A DNA stretch of 64,000 nucleotides, taken from NCBI GenBank assembly GCA_965229525.1, contig OZ245886.1:2108001-2172000 (forward strand), written 5' to 3'. A program made the translations under genes and the position numbers. Below, piece by piece: positions 51,252-59,788 of this stretch. The notes under the pieces were generated by a model that was not told the DNA's origin, searched no databases, and was given only the letters and a program-made list of their open reading frames with translations. This DNA is from HXMU1420-13 sp965229525 (GTDB lineage Bacteria; Bacteroidota; Rhodothermia; Balneolales; Balneolaceae). The first letter of the stretch is position 1. Every line of letters begins with the position of its first letter.

Positions 51252-51968
51252 ATGGTAAAAAAAAGAATTTGCGTCTGGTCAGGGCCAAGAAACATCTCAA
51301 CAGCATTGATGTACTCGTTCGCTCAACGAAGCGACACTAACGTTGTCGATGAACCACTCTATGCCCACTACCTAACGTCAACTAGTGCCAATGAATATCA
51401 TCCCGGCGCTGAAGAAGTAATCGCAGACCAGGAGAATGACGGACAGAAAGTAATTGAGGATGTGATTTTTGGAGAGTACGATGCTCCGGTTGTTTTCTTC
51501 AAACACATGACGCACCATTTGGTGGATCTGGACTGGAGCTTCATGAAAGACACCATCAATGTGATTCTTACTCGAGAACCTCGGGAAATGCTCACTTCCT
51601 TCATCAAACAGATTCCCAATCCAACGTTGCGAGACACCGGATATCCGCAGCACCTCGAATTGATGGAGTATTTGAGAGGAATCGGTCAGAATCCAATCGT
51701 AATTGACTCAAAAGAGGTGCTTCTCGACCCTAGAAAAAAACTCATGGAAATCTGTGAACATCTGGAAATTCCTTTCGAGGAAAACATGCTACGCTGGGAA
51801 GCCGGCGCCCGACCCGAAGACGGAGTCTGGGCAAAACATTGGTATCACAATGTTCACAAGTCTACGGGGTTTCAGCCTTATCAGCCGAAGAATCAGTTGT
51901 TGCCTGAGCGGTTGAAGGATTTATTTGAAGAGAGTCAGCGGCTTTATGATGAATTGATCAATTATTAG
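51252..51968 (+). CDS. Sulfotransferase-like P-loop protein
   Basis: A 238-residue protein with a sulfotransferase-type fold. ICVWSGPRNISTALMYSFAQR carries the 5' PAPS/phosphate loop with Arg and Ser, and VVDEPLYAHYL and INVILTREPREMLTSFIKQI (the 3'-phosphate-binding Arg/Ser region) follow. From memory, in plants a domain like this is fused to a class IV aminotransferase domain (branched-chain aminotransferase-like proteins); here they are separate adjacent genes. The acceptor is unknown, and genuine PAPS use is not proven. Confidence 0.78.
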   Translation: MVKKRICVWSGPRNISTALMYSFAQRSDTNVVDEPLYAHYLTSTSANEYHPGAEEVIADQENDGQKVIEDVIFGEYDAPVVFFKHMTHHLVDLDWSFMKDTINVILTREPREMLTSFIKQIPNPTLRDTGYPQHLELMEYLRGIGQNPIVIDSKEVLLDPRKKLMEICEHLEIPFEENMLRWEAGARPEDGVWAKHWYHNVHKSTGFQPYQPKNQLLPERLKDLFEESQRLYDELINY

Positions 51969-52016
51969 TATTTCCTGAAGTATAAAGTAATTAAAAATTT
52001 ATAAGTAGGTATTCTA

Positions 52017-52209
52017 TTGCTGTCACCTTGAGCTCCCAAGGTAATACTGAAAACGCATATTCTGAATAGCGAAAGGTATGAAGTGTAATCAAGCTCGAAT
52101 CCCAAATATCCGGGAGTTCAAAAAACCTATATAATTCCCTGTTTGATACGCTTCGCGAATTAATTGGATGTATTAAAAAAATGGGTTGCGCTCAGGGTGA
52201 CAGCAGCAA
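52017..52209. repeat. Long palindrome-ended intergenic element
   Basis: GTCACCTTGAGC (52022-52033) and GCTCAGGGTGAC (52190-52201) are inverted ends, extended outward by TTGCTGT and AGCAGCAA. They enclose about 155 bases without a gene, including fragments of a GCTCGAATCCC/GGGAGTT type. With the elements at 20442 and 24520 it belongs to a GTCA(T/C)CC family. It is of MITE size but has no coding content. The whole gap 51969-52277 holds nothing else. Confidence 0.6.
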
Positions 52210-52277
52210 ATGAATCTTTGGTAGCTATCATCAAAATGTTCATTAGTCCGTGGATATTCACTATTCCTAATTCTCAA

Positions 52278-53621
52278 TTAATTCACATTCCGTTCCAAAA
52301 AGTGGGTATTCCCTTCCACTCGATGCATGGTATTAGCACTAATCACGGTTCCTTTTCCATAGCGATTGTTGATTTCATCCAATGCCTCATAGCGAGCTAC
52401 GTGTTCAGCTTCATCCTGGAAAAAGAGATTCATCTGGCTGGTTTTGTCGATGGTGTGGGTGCCGATCATCATATTCCGGATTTCCATCCCTTGTTCTGCA
52501 GCTTTGGTGATGGCCGGTAAAATCCGCTCCATACAAGCTTCATATACATATTTGTTGATGTTGGTGAATCCATCAGTGACAAATCGGAACCCAACCCAGG
52601 GTAAGTCCGTGTCGTTGTAGCCAAACATCCCGCTAAAACTGTTTGCACGAATCCCATAAGCGCGCATTCGGTAGCAGATCATCTCGATCCCAATCGCAAA
52701 TTCTCCTTTGATGCGTTCTACATCCTTACTACCCTCCGAGAAGGTATGTCCGTAACTCACGCCCCATTTTGGGGAATATTCATCGTTTTCTTCGAGGATG
52801 CGTCCCTGATCTTTTCCTGTGATCGTTTGGAAAAGCATCCGTCCAAAATTAGCTCCAAACAGCCGGATGAACGTTCGGATATTTCCTTTTGTGGCAACAT
52901 CCCCAATGGTCTGATAACCTTCAGCGCGCAGATGTTCATATCTTTTACCACCAACTCCCCAGACTTCGTTTAAATCGAGCGGATGGATGTAGGCTCGTTC
53001 GTCTTGATCGGTAAGAATAATGCTTACTCCACGTGGTTTATCCAGACTACTGGAAAGCTTTGCATAGGTTTTGGATCGTGCAATTCCGATAGCTCCAAAA
53101 AGTCCCGTAACATCGTAGATTTCTTTCTGAAGTCGGGCTACAAATTTTCGAATCTCCAGTTCACTTTTGTCTTTCATGAAGGTAAGATCCATGAAGTACT
53201 CGTCCATCGAATAGCGTTCGATTTGGTGCGAATACTTTTTCATGATATGATGCACCTGTTTTGAAATGGCAGTGTAGGTAGCATAATCAACCTGAAGCAT
53301 GCACACAAAGGGGCAGATTTTGTAAGCTTCTAATGCACTCATTCCCGTTTTGATGCCGAAAGCACGTGCTTCGTAAGAGGCTGTAGCTACAATTCCTTTT
53401 ACTACTCCATTCTCTTTCCGCCATCCTCCTATTATAAGTGGAAGCCCATACATTCGTTTTCTGAGTTGTTCGACCTGAGCATAGTAACATGCGAAATCGA
53501 AATGCATATACAGTCGATCTTTTCGGGATCGATGTTGATGTTCTGGGTACACCGTATTGTACAGCGTGATGCGGTGGACATCATTCTCGTGATGGCTAGG
53601 ATTTCCTCTCTTTTTCGGCAT
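52278..53621 (-). CDS. Y-family (translesion) DNA polymerase
   Basis: A 447-residue translesion polymerase of the DinB/UmuC superfamily, with a 38-residue N-terminal extension rich in His/Arg/Lys. The first catalytic motif is LYMHFDFACYYAQVE with D42; position 44 is Ala where Asp is usual, but that Asp is not one of the three metal ligands. YSMDEYFMDLT supplies D140 and E141. LARVGGKRYEHL-type helix-hairpin-helix and the little-finger domain follow. It is divergent from the 202-residue unknown gene at 53691 and close to an SRAP gene. Confidence 0.88.
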   Translation of the reverse strand: MPKKRGNPSHHENDVHRITLYNTVYPEHQHRSRKDRLYMHFDFACYYAQVEQLRKRMYGLPLIIGGWRKENGVVKGIVATASYEARAFGIKTGMSALEAYKICPFVCMLQVDYATYTAISKQVHHIMKKYSHQIERYSMDEYFMDLTFMKDKSELEIRKFVARLQKEIYDVTGLFGAIGIARSKTYAKLSSSLDKPRGVSIILTDQDERAYIHPLDLNEVWGVGGKRYEHLRAEGYQTIGDVATKGNIRTFIRLFGANFGRMLFQTITGKDQGRILEENDEYSPKWGVSYGHTFSEGSKDVERIKGEFAIGIEMICYRMRAYGIRANSFSGMFGYNDTDLPWVGFRFVTDGFTNINKYVYEACMERILPAITKAAEQGMEIRNMMIGTHTIDKTSQMNLFFQDEAEHVARYEALDEINNRYGKGTVISANTMHRVEGNTHFLERNVN

Positions 53622-53690
53622 TTAATTTTAGTTCTAATTGATATGTACAATATATGTGTGTAATTTAAAATGACCAAACCTAATTGACGA

Positions 53691-54299
53691 ATGAACAAGT
53701 TTCCTTTGGTAGAAATGGTCGCTTTTTTTTGCCGATTCAGTCGGCTGGAAACTCCCGCATGGAGAAAGGAATTTGTTCGTCATACTAAGCGAATTCGCTC
53801 GAGTCATACCAAGTTGGAAGGAGGGATAAAGAAGTCGTTTTATACGGTGGAGACCAAAGAAGGAGAGATTTTAAATATGCAGTTAGATCAAGAGGAAATG
53901 ATTTGGGAGTTAGACTCCATCGAACCTTTTAGAGGATATGTGATCGATCGATTATTAGTATACACAAAGCGACACAAACACCTGCCGTCGGATTCTCATC
54001 GGATTATTCCATTGAGGTTTGAGCTCATCCCGAAAGAAAAAATGGAGCGCAAAAGTCCGATTGAAATGGCGATGGTTGATCGAATGCAGCCTTATCGGTT
54101 TAGAAAAGCGAAAACCTCTATTCAGGTACAGCGAATCGAAACGAAGCATCTGGAAAATGTGATGGTGACCAAGCACGCTCATTATGTGGCTGAAGATACC
54201 GATGGACGATTCTATCACCTCGTCTATATTTTGGATGAAGGTGACTGGCGTTTCATGCAGGAGGTAGACGAGCAGTTTTTGTTTGTTCGATCCCGCTAA
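53691..54299 (+). CDS. Unknown protein divergent from the Y-family polymerase (202 aa)
   Basis: A 202-residue, basic, cytosolic protein with many strand-like segments (KKSFYTVETKEGEILNMQLDQEEMIWEL, then GYVIDRLLVYTKRHKHLP, then GRFYHLVYILDEGDWRFMQEVD). I do not recognise it. The 69-base divergent spacer with the polymerase suggests shared control. The C-terminal pattern, with the residue order FYHLVYILDEGDWRF, may be a small beta-barrel. A role beside the polymerase (accessory or regulator) is inference. Confidence 0.6.
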   Translation: MNKFPLVEMVAFFCRFSRLETPAWRKEFVRHTKRIRSSHTKLEGGIKKSFYTVETKEGEILNMQLDQEEMIWELDSIEPFRGYVIDRLLVYTKRHKHLPSDSHRIIPLRFELIPKEKMERKSPIEMAMVDRMQPYRFRKAKTSIQVQRIETKHLENVMVTKHAHYVAEDTDGRFYHLVYILDEGDWRFMQEVDEQFLFVRSR

Positions 54300-54375
54300 C
54301 ATACTCAAGGAACAAATCCGCCGTTAAGAAGGTCTACAAAGAGAACAAGAGACGAATTAATAAATCATCTTAATC

Positions 54376-54534
54376 ATGAACGAGATAATCATGACAAAGA
54401 AAGAATCCAAAAAGAAGGTTAAGAAGTTGAAAAGGAATACCGGTAATTCCAGCAAAACGCTCAGCAACGAAGAAATGAAAAAAAAGATCGATGAATTAAT
54501 AGGTTTGCTCTTCGACCCACCTAAAACAAAGTAG
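54376..54534 (+). CDS. Small lysine-rich protein (52 aa)
   Basis: ATG at 54376 opens a 52-codon frame encoding a very basic peptide (MNEIIMTKKESKKKVKKLKR at the start) with a short C-terminal helix (NEEMKKKIDELIGLLFDPPK). It lies 76 bases after the 202-residue gene on the same strand and overlaps the convergent SRAP gene end by 14 bases. It may bind nucleic acid, as its N-terminus is almost all Lys. An inner ATG at codon 6 is an alternative start. Confidence 0.5.
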   Translation: MNEIIMTKKESKKKVKKLKRNTGNSSKTLSNEEMKKKIDELIGLLFDPPKTK

Positions 54535-55189
54535 CAGGCTCAACTAATTCAGAGCTATTATTTCGAACGTTTCCTACCGCCTTTGATACGATGTGTTCAG
54601 AGATAGCATCATCAGGATAAGGCTGAATCATATCTAACAAAAAATCTTCAGGCTGATCGGCATTCAGCCAATCATCAAACTCAGAAGGATGTAAAAAAGC
54701 AGGCATCCGATCATGAATGGGTTCCATTAGAGAATTTGGGGAAGTAGTAATCACAGAAAAGGATGGAACACCATCAATCGGACTGAGCCCAGAATAAATT
54801 CCCGCTGCGACCAACAATTCACTCTCTTTAGGGTAAATATAATGCGGTACTTTCTTACCTTTTGGTCCTTGCCACTCGTAAAACCCATTCATTGGAACCA
54901 GGCACCTTCTAGTGGAAAAAGCACGTTGCCACATAGGCTTTTTGGTTAAACTATCATCACGAGTATTTATTGGGAGAAAAGGTTTTTGCCCATCTTTAGG
55001 TTTCCATCCCATGAATCCCCAATGCATATTTTCTGCTACCCGTTTGCCATCAGCATCAGAATACGCAACCGGCATTTGATGAGTGGGAGCTACGTTATAA
55101 TTCGGTGTGATCTCGCCCCTCCGCTCTAACACTCCTAAAAAGTGGTCGATTTCATCCAGCAATTTGAATAGGGCGTATCGACCACACAT
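54521..55189 (-). CDS. SOS response-associated peptidase (SRAP/YedK/HMCES family)
   Basis: Protects abasic sites in single-stranded DNA by forming a covalent thiazolidine link through Cys2. The 222-residue protein has Cys2 (MCGRYA), N75 in INTRDD, E105 in NGFYEWQ and H159 in PIHDRMP, i.e. all active residues known for YedK. It lies two bases after purA on the same strand and in the neighbourhood of a translesion polymerase. Confidence 0.94.
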   Translation of the reverse strand: MCGRYALFKLLDEIDHFLGVLERRGEITPNYNVAPTHQMPVAYSDADGKRVAENMHWGFMGWKPKDGQKPFLPINTRDDSLTKKPMWQRAFSTRRCLVPMNGFYEWQGPKGKKVPHYIYPKESELLVAAGIYSGLSPIDGVPSFSVITTSPNSLMEPIHDRMPAFLHPSEFDDWLNADQPEDFLLDMIQPYPDDAISEHIVSKAVGNVRNNSSELVEPATLF

Positions 55190-55191
55190 GA

Positions 55192-56466
55192 TTATCGAAT
55201 AATAGTTTCCGAGCGCTTTGGTCCGGTAGAAATGATGGTGAATTTCACGCCTAAATAGCCTTCCACAAATTCGATGTACGATTTTGCAGTCTCAGGTAAA
55301 TCATCCCAATTTGTAATTCCTGAGATATCGGTATCCCAACCGGGAAGTTCGGTATAAACCGGTTCTATCTTCTCAATTTCCGAGAGGCTAAGAGGGAATA
55401 CTTTAGTTTCTGTTCCATCTATGATGTAGCTAGTACACACTTTAATGGTTTCAAAACCATCCATCACATCCATTTTTGTGAGAGTGAGTTCATTCATCCC
55501 ATTAATTCGAACGGCATATTTCAAAGCTACCAGGTCAAGCCAGCCACAACGACGGGGACGCCCAGTAGTAGCACCAAATTCATGGCCTTTTTTACGAAGT
55601 TCTTCCCCGGTTTCATCTAGTAATTCAGTGGGGAAAGGGCCATTACCAACGCGAGTGCAGTATGCTTTAGTGATGCCCATCACATGTGTGATCGCAGTTG
55701 GTGGAACACCTGTTCCGGTACATGCGCCACCTGAAGTAGGAGATGATGAGGTCACATAAGGATAGGTTCCGTGATCAACATCCAGTAAACAACCCTGGGC
55801 GCCTTCAAGAAGAATTTCTTCTCCTTTCTCGATGGCTTCATGCAAAATATTGGAAGTATTACAAATGTATGGCTCAAGTTGCTTGATCACATCATCCAGA
55901 GAGGCTACAACATCATCGGCATCAATAGTAGGCTCGCCGTACATGTTTTCCAGAGCAAAATTGATGTCTTTGATATTCTGATCAATCTTACTTTTTAAGA
56001 CTTTTCTATCTAGCAAATCAACCATTCTGATTCCAATTCTTGCAACTTTACTTACATAAGATGGCCCAATGCCTCGCCCGGTTGTACCTATTGCATCTTT
56101 ACCTTTGCGTTTCTCTTTTAGCTGATCTAGAACTTTGTGATATGCAAGAATAACGTGTGCGGTTTGGCTGATGTAAAAACGATTATCGAGTGAAAAACCC
56201 ATGGCCTTCACACCCTCAATTTCTTTTACAAGCGCGATAGGATCGATGACTACCCCATTCCCAATGATACATTTTGCATCACCATTAAATATTCCCGACG
56301 GAACCAAATGAAGGACAACTTCTTTGTCGTCAAACTTTAAGGTGTGGCCTGCATTTGCACCACCCTGAAAACGAGCTACGAAATGAGTTTTATCACTTAA
56401 GAGGTCAACAATTTTTCCTTTTCCTTCATCGCCCCATTGAGCGCCAATTACAACACGTATTGCCAT
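55192..56466 (-). CDS. purA: Adenylosuccinate synthetase
   Basis: Joins IMP and aspartate with GTP to give adenylosuccinate, the first committed step to AMP. The 424-residue protein has GAQWGDEGKGKIVDLL (8-23), GNGVVIDP, GTTGRGIGPSY and GATTGRPRRCGWLD. Length and motifs are normal. It starts 66 bases after the STAS gene, with an intervening terminator, and is followed at once by the SRAP gene. Confidence 0.97.
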   Translation of the reverse strand: MAIRVVIGAQWGDEGKGKIVDLLSDKTHFVARFQGGANAGHTLKFDDKEVVLHLVPSGIFNGDAKCIIGNGVVIDPIALVKEIEGVKAMGFSLDNRFYISQTAHVILAYHKVLDQLKEKRKGKDAIGTTGRGIGPSYVSKVARIGIRMVDLLDRKVLKSKIDQNIKDINFALENMYGEPTIDADDVVASLDDVIKQLEPYICNTSNILHEAIEKGEEILLEGAQGCLLDVDHGTYPYVTSSSPTSGGACTGTGVPPTAITHVMGITKAYCTRVGNGPFPTELLDETGEELRKKGHEFGATTGRPRRCGWLDLVALKYAVRINGMNELTLTKMDVMDGFETIKVCTSYIIDGTETKVFPLSLSEIEKIEPVYTELPGWDTDISGITNWDDLPETAKSYIEFVEGYLGVKFTIISTGPKRSETIIR

Positions 56467-56480
56467 AAATATTTTGAAAT

Positions 56481-56509
56481 AAAAAAGGGGTGTAGTTATC
56501 TACACCCCT
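56481..56509 (-). terminator. Terminator after the STAS gene
   Basis: On the minus strand AGGGGTGTAG (56500-56509 region) pairs with CTACACCCCT (56486-56495 region) in a 10-bp stem with a four-base loop and six T (56486-56481). It separates the secD-secF-STAS unit from purA. Confidence 0.9.
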
Positions 56510-56532
56510 CGAATTATATTGGTTTTGAGCTA

Positions 56533-56877
56533 TTACCCTTCATTGTAAGATTCAACGGCTTTTTCAACTGAATCGAAGTTTTTAAATACCGTAATAAGTT
56601 TCGTTACAATAAGTAAGCTCTGAATTTTATCGGTAGCATTTGCAAGGCGAAGATCACCACCTGATTTTCTCATAGTAGTTAATCCACCAATTAGCATACC
56701 GAGCCCAGAAGAGTTCATGAACTTTACTTTTGCCAGGTCTACCACAATGTTGGTTTTTCCTGCATCAATTAGCTCATGAAGTTTTTCGTTAAGGCTAACC
56801 GCATCTGGTCCACCCATTACATTACCCTTAAATTCGATAACCACACTTCCATAGCGTTCTGAAGTATTAAAGCTCAT
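56533..56877 (-). CDS. STAS domain anti-sigma-factor antagonist
   Basis: A 114-residue SpoIIAA/RsbV-like protein. VVDLAKVKFMNSSGLGMLIGG has the Ser (SSG) that a partner kinase phosphorylates in such switches. It would bind an anti-sigma factor or RsbW-like kinase, but neither is encoded here. It follows secF by 21 bases, which is an odd neighbour for a sigma-factor switch and may simply reflect co-transcription. Confidence 0.88.
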   Translation of the reverse strand: MSFNTSERYGSVVIEFKGNVMGGPDAVSLNEKLHELIDAGKTNIVVDLAKVKFMNSSGLGMLIGGLTTMRKSGGDLRLANATDKIQSLLIVTKLITVFKNFDSVEKAVESYNEG

Positions 56878-56898
56878 AAGTTTCCTCGTTGATATTCT

Positions 56899-57810
56899 TT
56901 AAGATTTTTTGGAGCGTTTGTCCAGTTCAAGTACCAGAGGGCTAGCCACAAACAGTGAACTGTAGGTACCCAGAACCACCCCGATTATAAGGGCAAAAGA
57001 CAAGCCTTTCAACACCTCACCGCCGAAAATAAACAGCACCAACACCACAAACAAGGTGGTAACAGAAGTAATTACAGTTCGGCTTAAAGTATCGTTCAAA
57101 CTTTTGTTCACCATAGGGAAGAATTCCATGCCTTTATGAACAAGGCTGTTCTCACGAATTCGGTCAAAAACTACTACCGTATCGTTTAGTGAATAACCAA
57201 CGATTGTTAGGAATGCAGCAATGATATTCTGATCAATTAACAAGCTGAAGTTTACTACATCACTTAAAAGGGTGAAAATCCCAAGTGTGATTGTAACATC
57301 GTGAATCAGCGCGGCAACTGCTCCCGCTGAAAAGGTCCAGTTACGAAAGCGAATCAAAATATAGATGAAGATGATTGCCATTGCATAGATTACAGATTGG
57401 GCGCCAGCAGATTTCAAATCATCAGCAATTTTTGGTCCTACTGAATCTTTTTTTCCAAAGGTAAATGCATTGTCTGGCATATCTTCTTGAAATGCCGTTT
57501 CAATAACAGTTTGTAATTCGCCACTTTCTAATTCACTATCGGTTCTAACCAGAATTTCTGAATCAGAGCCAAATAGTTTTACTTCTGGAGCAGACCCAAG
57601 CACATCAGTAAGTGAGGATCTGATTTCTGTTGTATTTACAGGCTCTTCGAATGAATACACAAATTCGGTTCCACCTTTAAAGTCGATACCGTATTGCAGT
57701 CCTTTTGTAATTACAATACCAAGCGATGCCAGAAATAATACACTGGACACGACATAAGCGATTTTACGCTTACCAATAAAATCGATGTTTGGAGTTTCAA
57801 ACCATCTCAT
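56899..57810 (-). CDS. secF: Protein translocase subunit SecF
   Basis: A 303-residue membrane subunit that, with SecD, uses the proton gradient to pull secreted proteins out of the Sec channel. The N-terminal helix and FKGGTEFVYSFEE (periplasmic signature), the DRIRENS motif after GYSLNDTVVVF, and six helices are present. It lies 39 bases after secD, as usual. Confidence 0.96.
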   Translation of the reverse strand: MRWFETPNIDFIGKRKIAYVVSSVLFLASLGIVITKGLQYGIDFKGGTEFVYSFEEPVNTTEIRSSLTDVLGSAPEVKLFGSDSEILVRTDSELESGELQTVIETAFQEDMPDNAFTFGKKDSVGPKIADDLKSAGAQSVIYAMAIIFIYILIRFRNWTFSAGAVAALIHDVTITLGIFTLLSDVVNFSLLIDQNIIAAFLTIVGYSLNDTVVVFDRIRENSLVHKGMEFFPMVNKSLNDTLSRTVITSVTTLFVVLVLFIFGGEVLKGLSFALIIGVVLGTYSSLFVASPLVLELDKRSKKS

Positions 57811-57849
57811 AATAAATACCTTATACTATTTAAATTTCTTTGATTGAGA

Positions 57850-59664
57850 TTATCCGAAGCTCATTGCGTCGGGTTTATTTCGAGTGAGGTAGTCTACTAC
57901 AACGCGAGTAATGATCATTGCGCTAAATACTGAACAGAAGATTCCGGCAAGAAGTGTTACTGCGAAACCTTTGATCGGCCCCACTCCAAAACTCAATAGG
58001 ATTAATGCAACGAAACCAGTTGTTACGTTTGCATCAAATATGGCACTCCAGGCGTTTGCATAACCTGCAGATATTGCCGCTTTCATGGTTTTACCGCCAC
58101 GTTGCTCTTCACGAATTCGGTCGAAAATAAGTACGTTTGCATCAACCGCCATACCGATAGTAAGTACGATTCCTGCCATTCCGGGTAGTGTTAGTACGGC
58201 ACCAAAGCTGGCTAGTACACCTAAGATGAAGACGATGTTAAGCATCAATGCTAAGTCGGCAACTCCACCACCTTTGCGGTAGTAAATAATCATGAAGATG
58301 GCTACTACACTTAGTCCAAAAAGAATTGAGTTGAATCCCGCGCTGATAGAAGCAGCACCAAGAGTTGCTCCAACCGTTCTTTCTTCAAGGATATTTAGTG
58401 GAGCAGGGAGTGCACCTGAAAGGAGAATATTTACCAAATCCTCTGCTTCTTCAACACTTTCCAGACCTGTGATGGTAGAATTACCACCAGAAATTTTTGT
58501 TTGTACATTTGGGTATGAAACAATGTACCCATCAAGTACAATAGCAACAGGTTTTCCAATATTTGCACCTGTTATTCGGCTCCACGTTCTTGCACCTTCG
58601 CTATTCATACCCATTGCAACTTCAGGGGCATTTGTTACAGGATCGAATTGAATGGATGCTTCTTCAATTACTTCGCCGGTAAGTTCTATATCAGTATTTA
58701 CACCAAATAGTGTGTACTGCTGAGTTCCATCAGCAAATTCTACAGGGTTAGCACCCCAAAGAACCTCTGTGCTTCTTGGTAGCATTCTTTGAACTTCTTC
58801 GTCTCTTAAAAGCTCCATTACTCTCGCAGTGTCCTCTGCAGCTGCATACCCGAATACATATGGAGTTTGACCTTGAACGAATCCTAAAACATCAACTAAT
58901 GGATTTGTCGGTGCGTCAAGTTGTAGAGAGTCGCTGGTGTCTGGAGTAACTGCGTAAAATTCAACGGCCTGATTTCTAAATGTGCTAAAATCCTGGGCAT
59001 CGGCACCAGTTCGGAATTCTAGTCTTGCAGTACCTTTTAGAAGATTTCTAACTCGATTCTCGTCATCCACACCTGGAAGCTCTACCACAATACGGCTATT
59101 ACCTTGCTTTACAATAGATGGCTCGCTTACACCGAAACGGTCAACACGAGTTCGGATAATTTCAATGGCTCTAACAAGAGCAGCATCTCTCTGGTTCTTT
59201 AGATAAGCAACGATTTCATCATTCGTAGATCTACGAGTGATTTCATCTGCGTCGCTTCTGTAGTATCGACTTAAACGAGCATTTTCATCGTTAGCTACGA
59301 ACGCTGTTAGCATCTCGTCGATGAAATCTGTCTCATTGATTTCAGCATTGTCAATGGCTGTTCTCACAACTTGATTTAATGCCTCGTCGCGATTTTCACC
59401 TGCTAATTCGAGAATCAATTGAGGGGTTCCAACTTCAAGCGTAACGTGCATACCACCTTGAAGGTCTAATCCTAAAGAAAGGATATTTTCACGGATGTTT
59501 GCCAGGCGTTCTGCATTATCGAGCTGATATTGCTGAGCCTCAACTTCCGTCATTTCGTCCATTTGTTTTTGTTCAAGATTCCAAATCACAGTAGCAGATA
59601 ACTCGTACAGGAAGTATCCGAGAAATGCCACAATCAGGAATATTTTAAATCCGTTGCCTTGCAT
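57850..59664 (-). CDS. secD: Protein translocase subunit SecD
   Basis: A 604-residue membrane subunit of the Sec motor complex. LGLDLQGGMHVTLEV (about 64-78) is the SecD signature. A large periplasmic domain (about 80-390) follows, then six helices with GMAVDANVLIFDRIREE containing the essential Asp/Arg motif. The larger periplasmic domain is as in other Bacteroidota. An AT-rich dispersed repeat lies before the start (59668-59705). Confidence 0.96.
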   Translation of the reverse strand: MQGNGFKIFLIVAFLGYFLYELSATVIWNLEQKQMDEMTEVEAQQYQLDNAERLANIRENILSLGLDLQGGMHVTLEVGTPQLILELAGENRDEALNQVVRTAIDNAEINETDFIDEMLTAFVANDENARLSRYYRSDADEITRRSTNDEIVAYLKNQRDAALVRAIEIIRTRVDRFGVSEPSIVKQGNSRIVVELPGVDDENRVRNLLKGTARLEFRTGADAQDFSTFRNQAVEFYAVTPDTSDSLQLDAPTNPLVDVLGFVQGQTPYVFGYAAAEDTARVMELLRDEEVQRMLPRSTEVLWGANPVEFADGTQQYTLFGVNTDIELTGEVIEEASIQFDPVTNAPEVAMGMNSEGARTWSRITGANIGKPVAIVLDGYIVSYPNVQTKISGGNSTITGLESVEEAEDLVNILLSGALPAPLNILEERTVGATLGAASISAGFNSILFGLSVVAIFMIIYYRKGGGVADLALMLNIVFILGVLASFGAVLTLPGMAGIVLTIGMAVDANVLIFDRIREEQRGGKTMKAAISAGYANAWSAIFDANVTTGFVALILLSFGVGPIKGFAVTLLAGIFCSVFSAMIITRVVVDYLTRNKPDAMSFG

Positions 59665-59788
59665 GTTTGTTCAATTATGAATTAAGAATTTTTCAATTAA
59701 GAATGATGATGAGTAAAAGCTCAACATCTGATTAGTTAGAAAAGAAGGTGCTTCATTGAAAATTGATCATTGAAGCTTTGATAATTTC

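Noticed and set aside
52017..52209. Insertion sequence
   Set aside because: It has inverted ends but no transposase frame and no visible target duplication, so it is listed as a repeat only.
52164..52520. Plus-strand frame opposite the end of the Y-family polymerase
   Set aside because: It starts inside a repeat and overlaps conserved polymerase coding sequence; its composition is that of a shadow frame.
53622..53690. LexA/SOS box between the polymerase and the unknown gene
   Set aside because: The spacer has only loose ATATGTACAATATATGT-like symmetry. It matches neither the E. coli CTGT-N8-ACAG nor the Gram-positive GAAC-type box.
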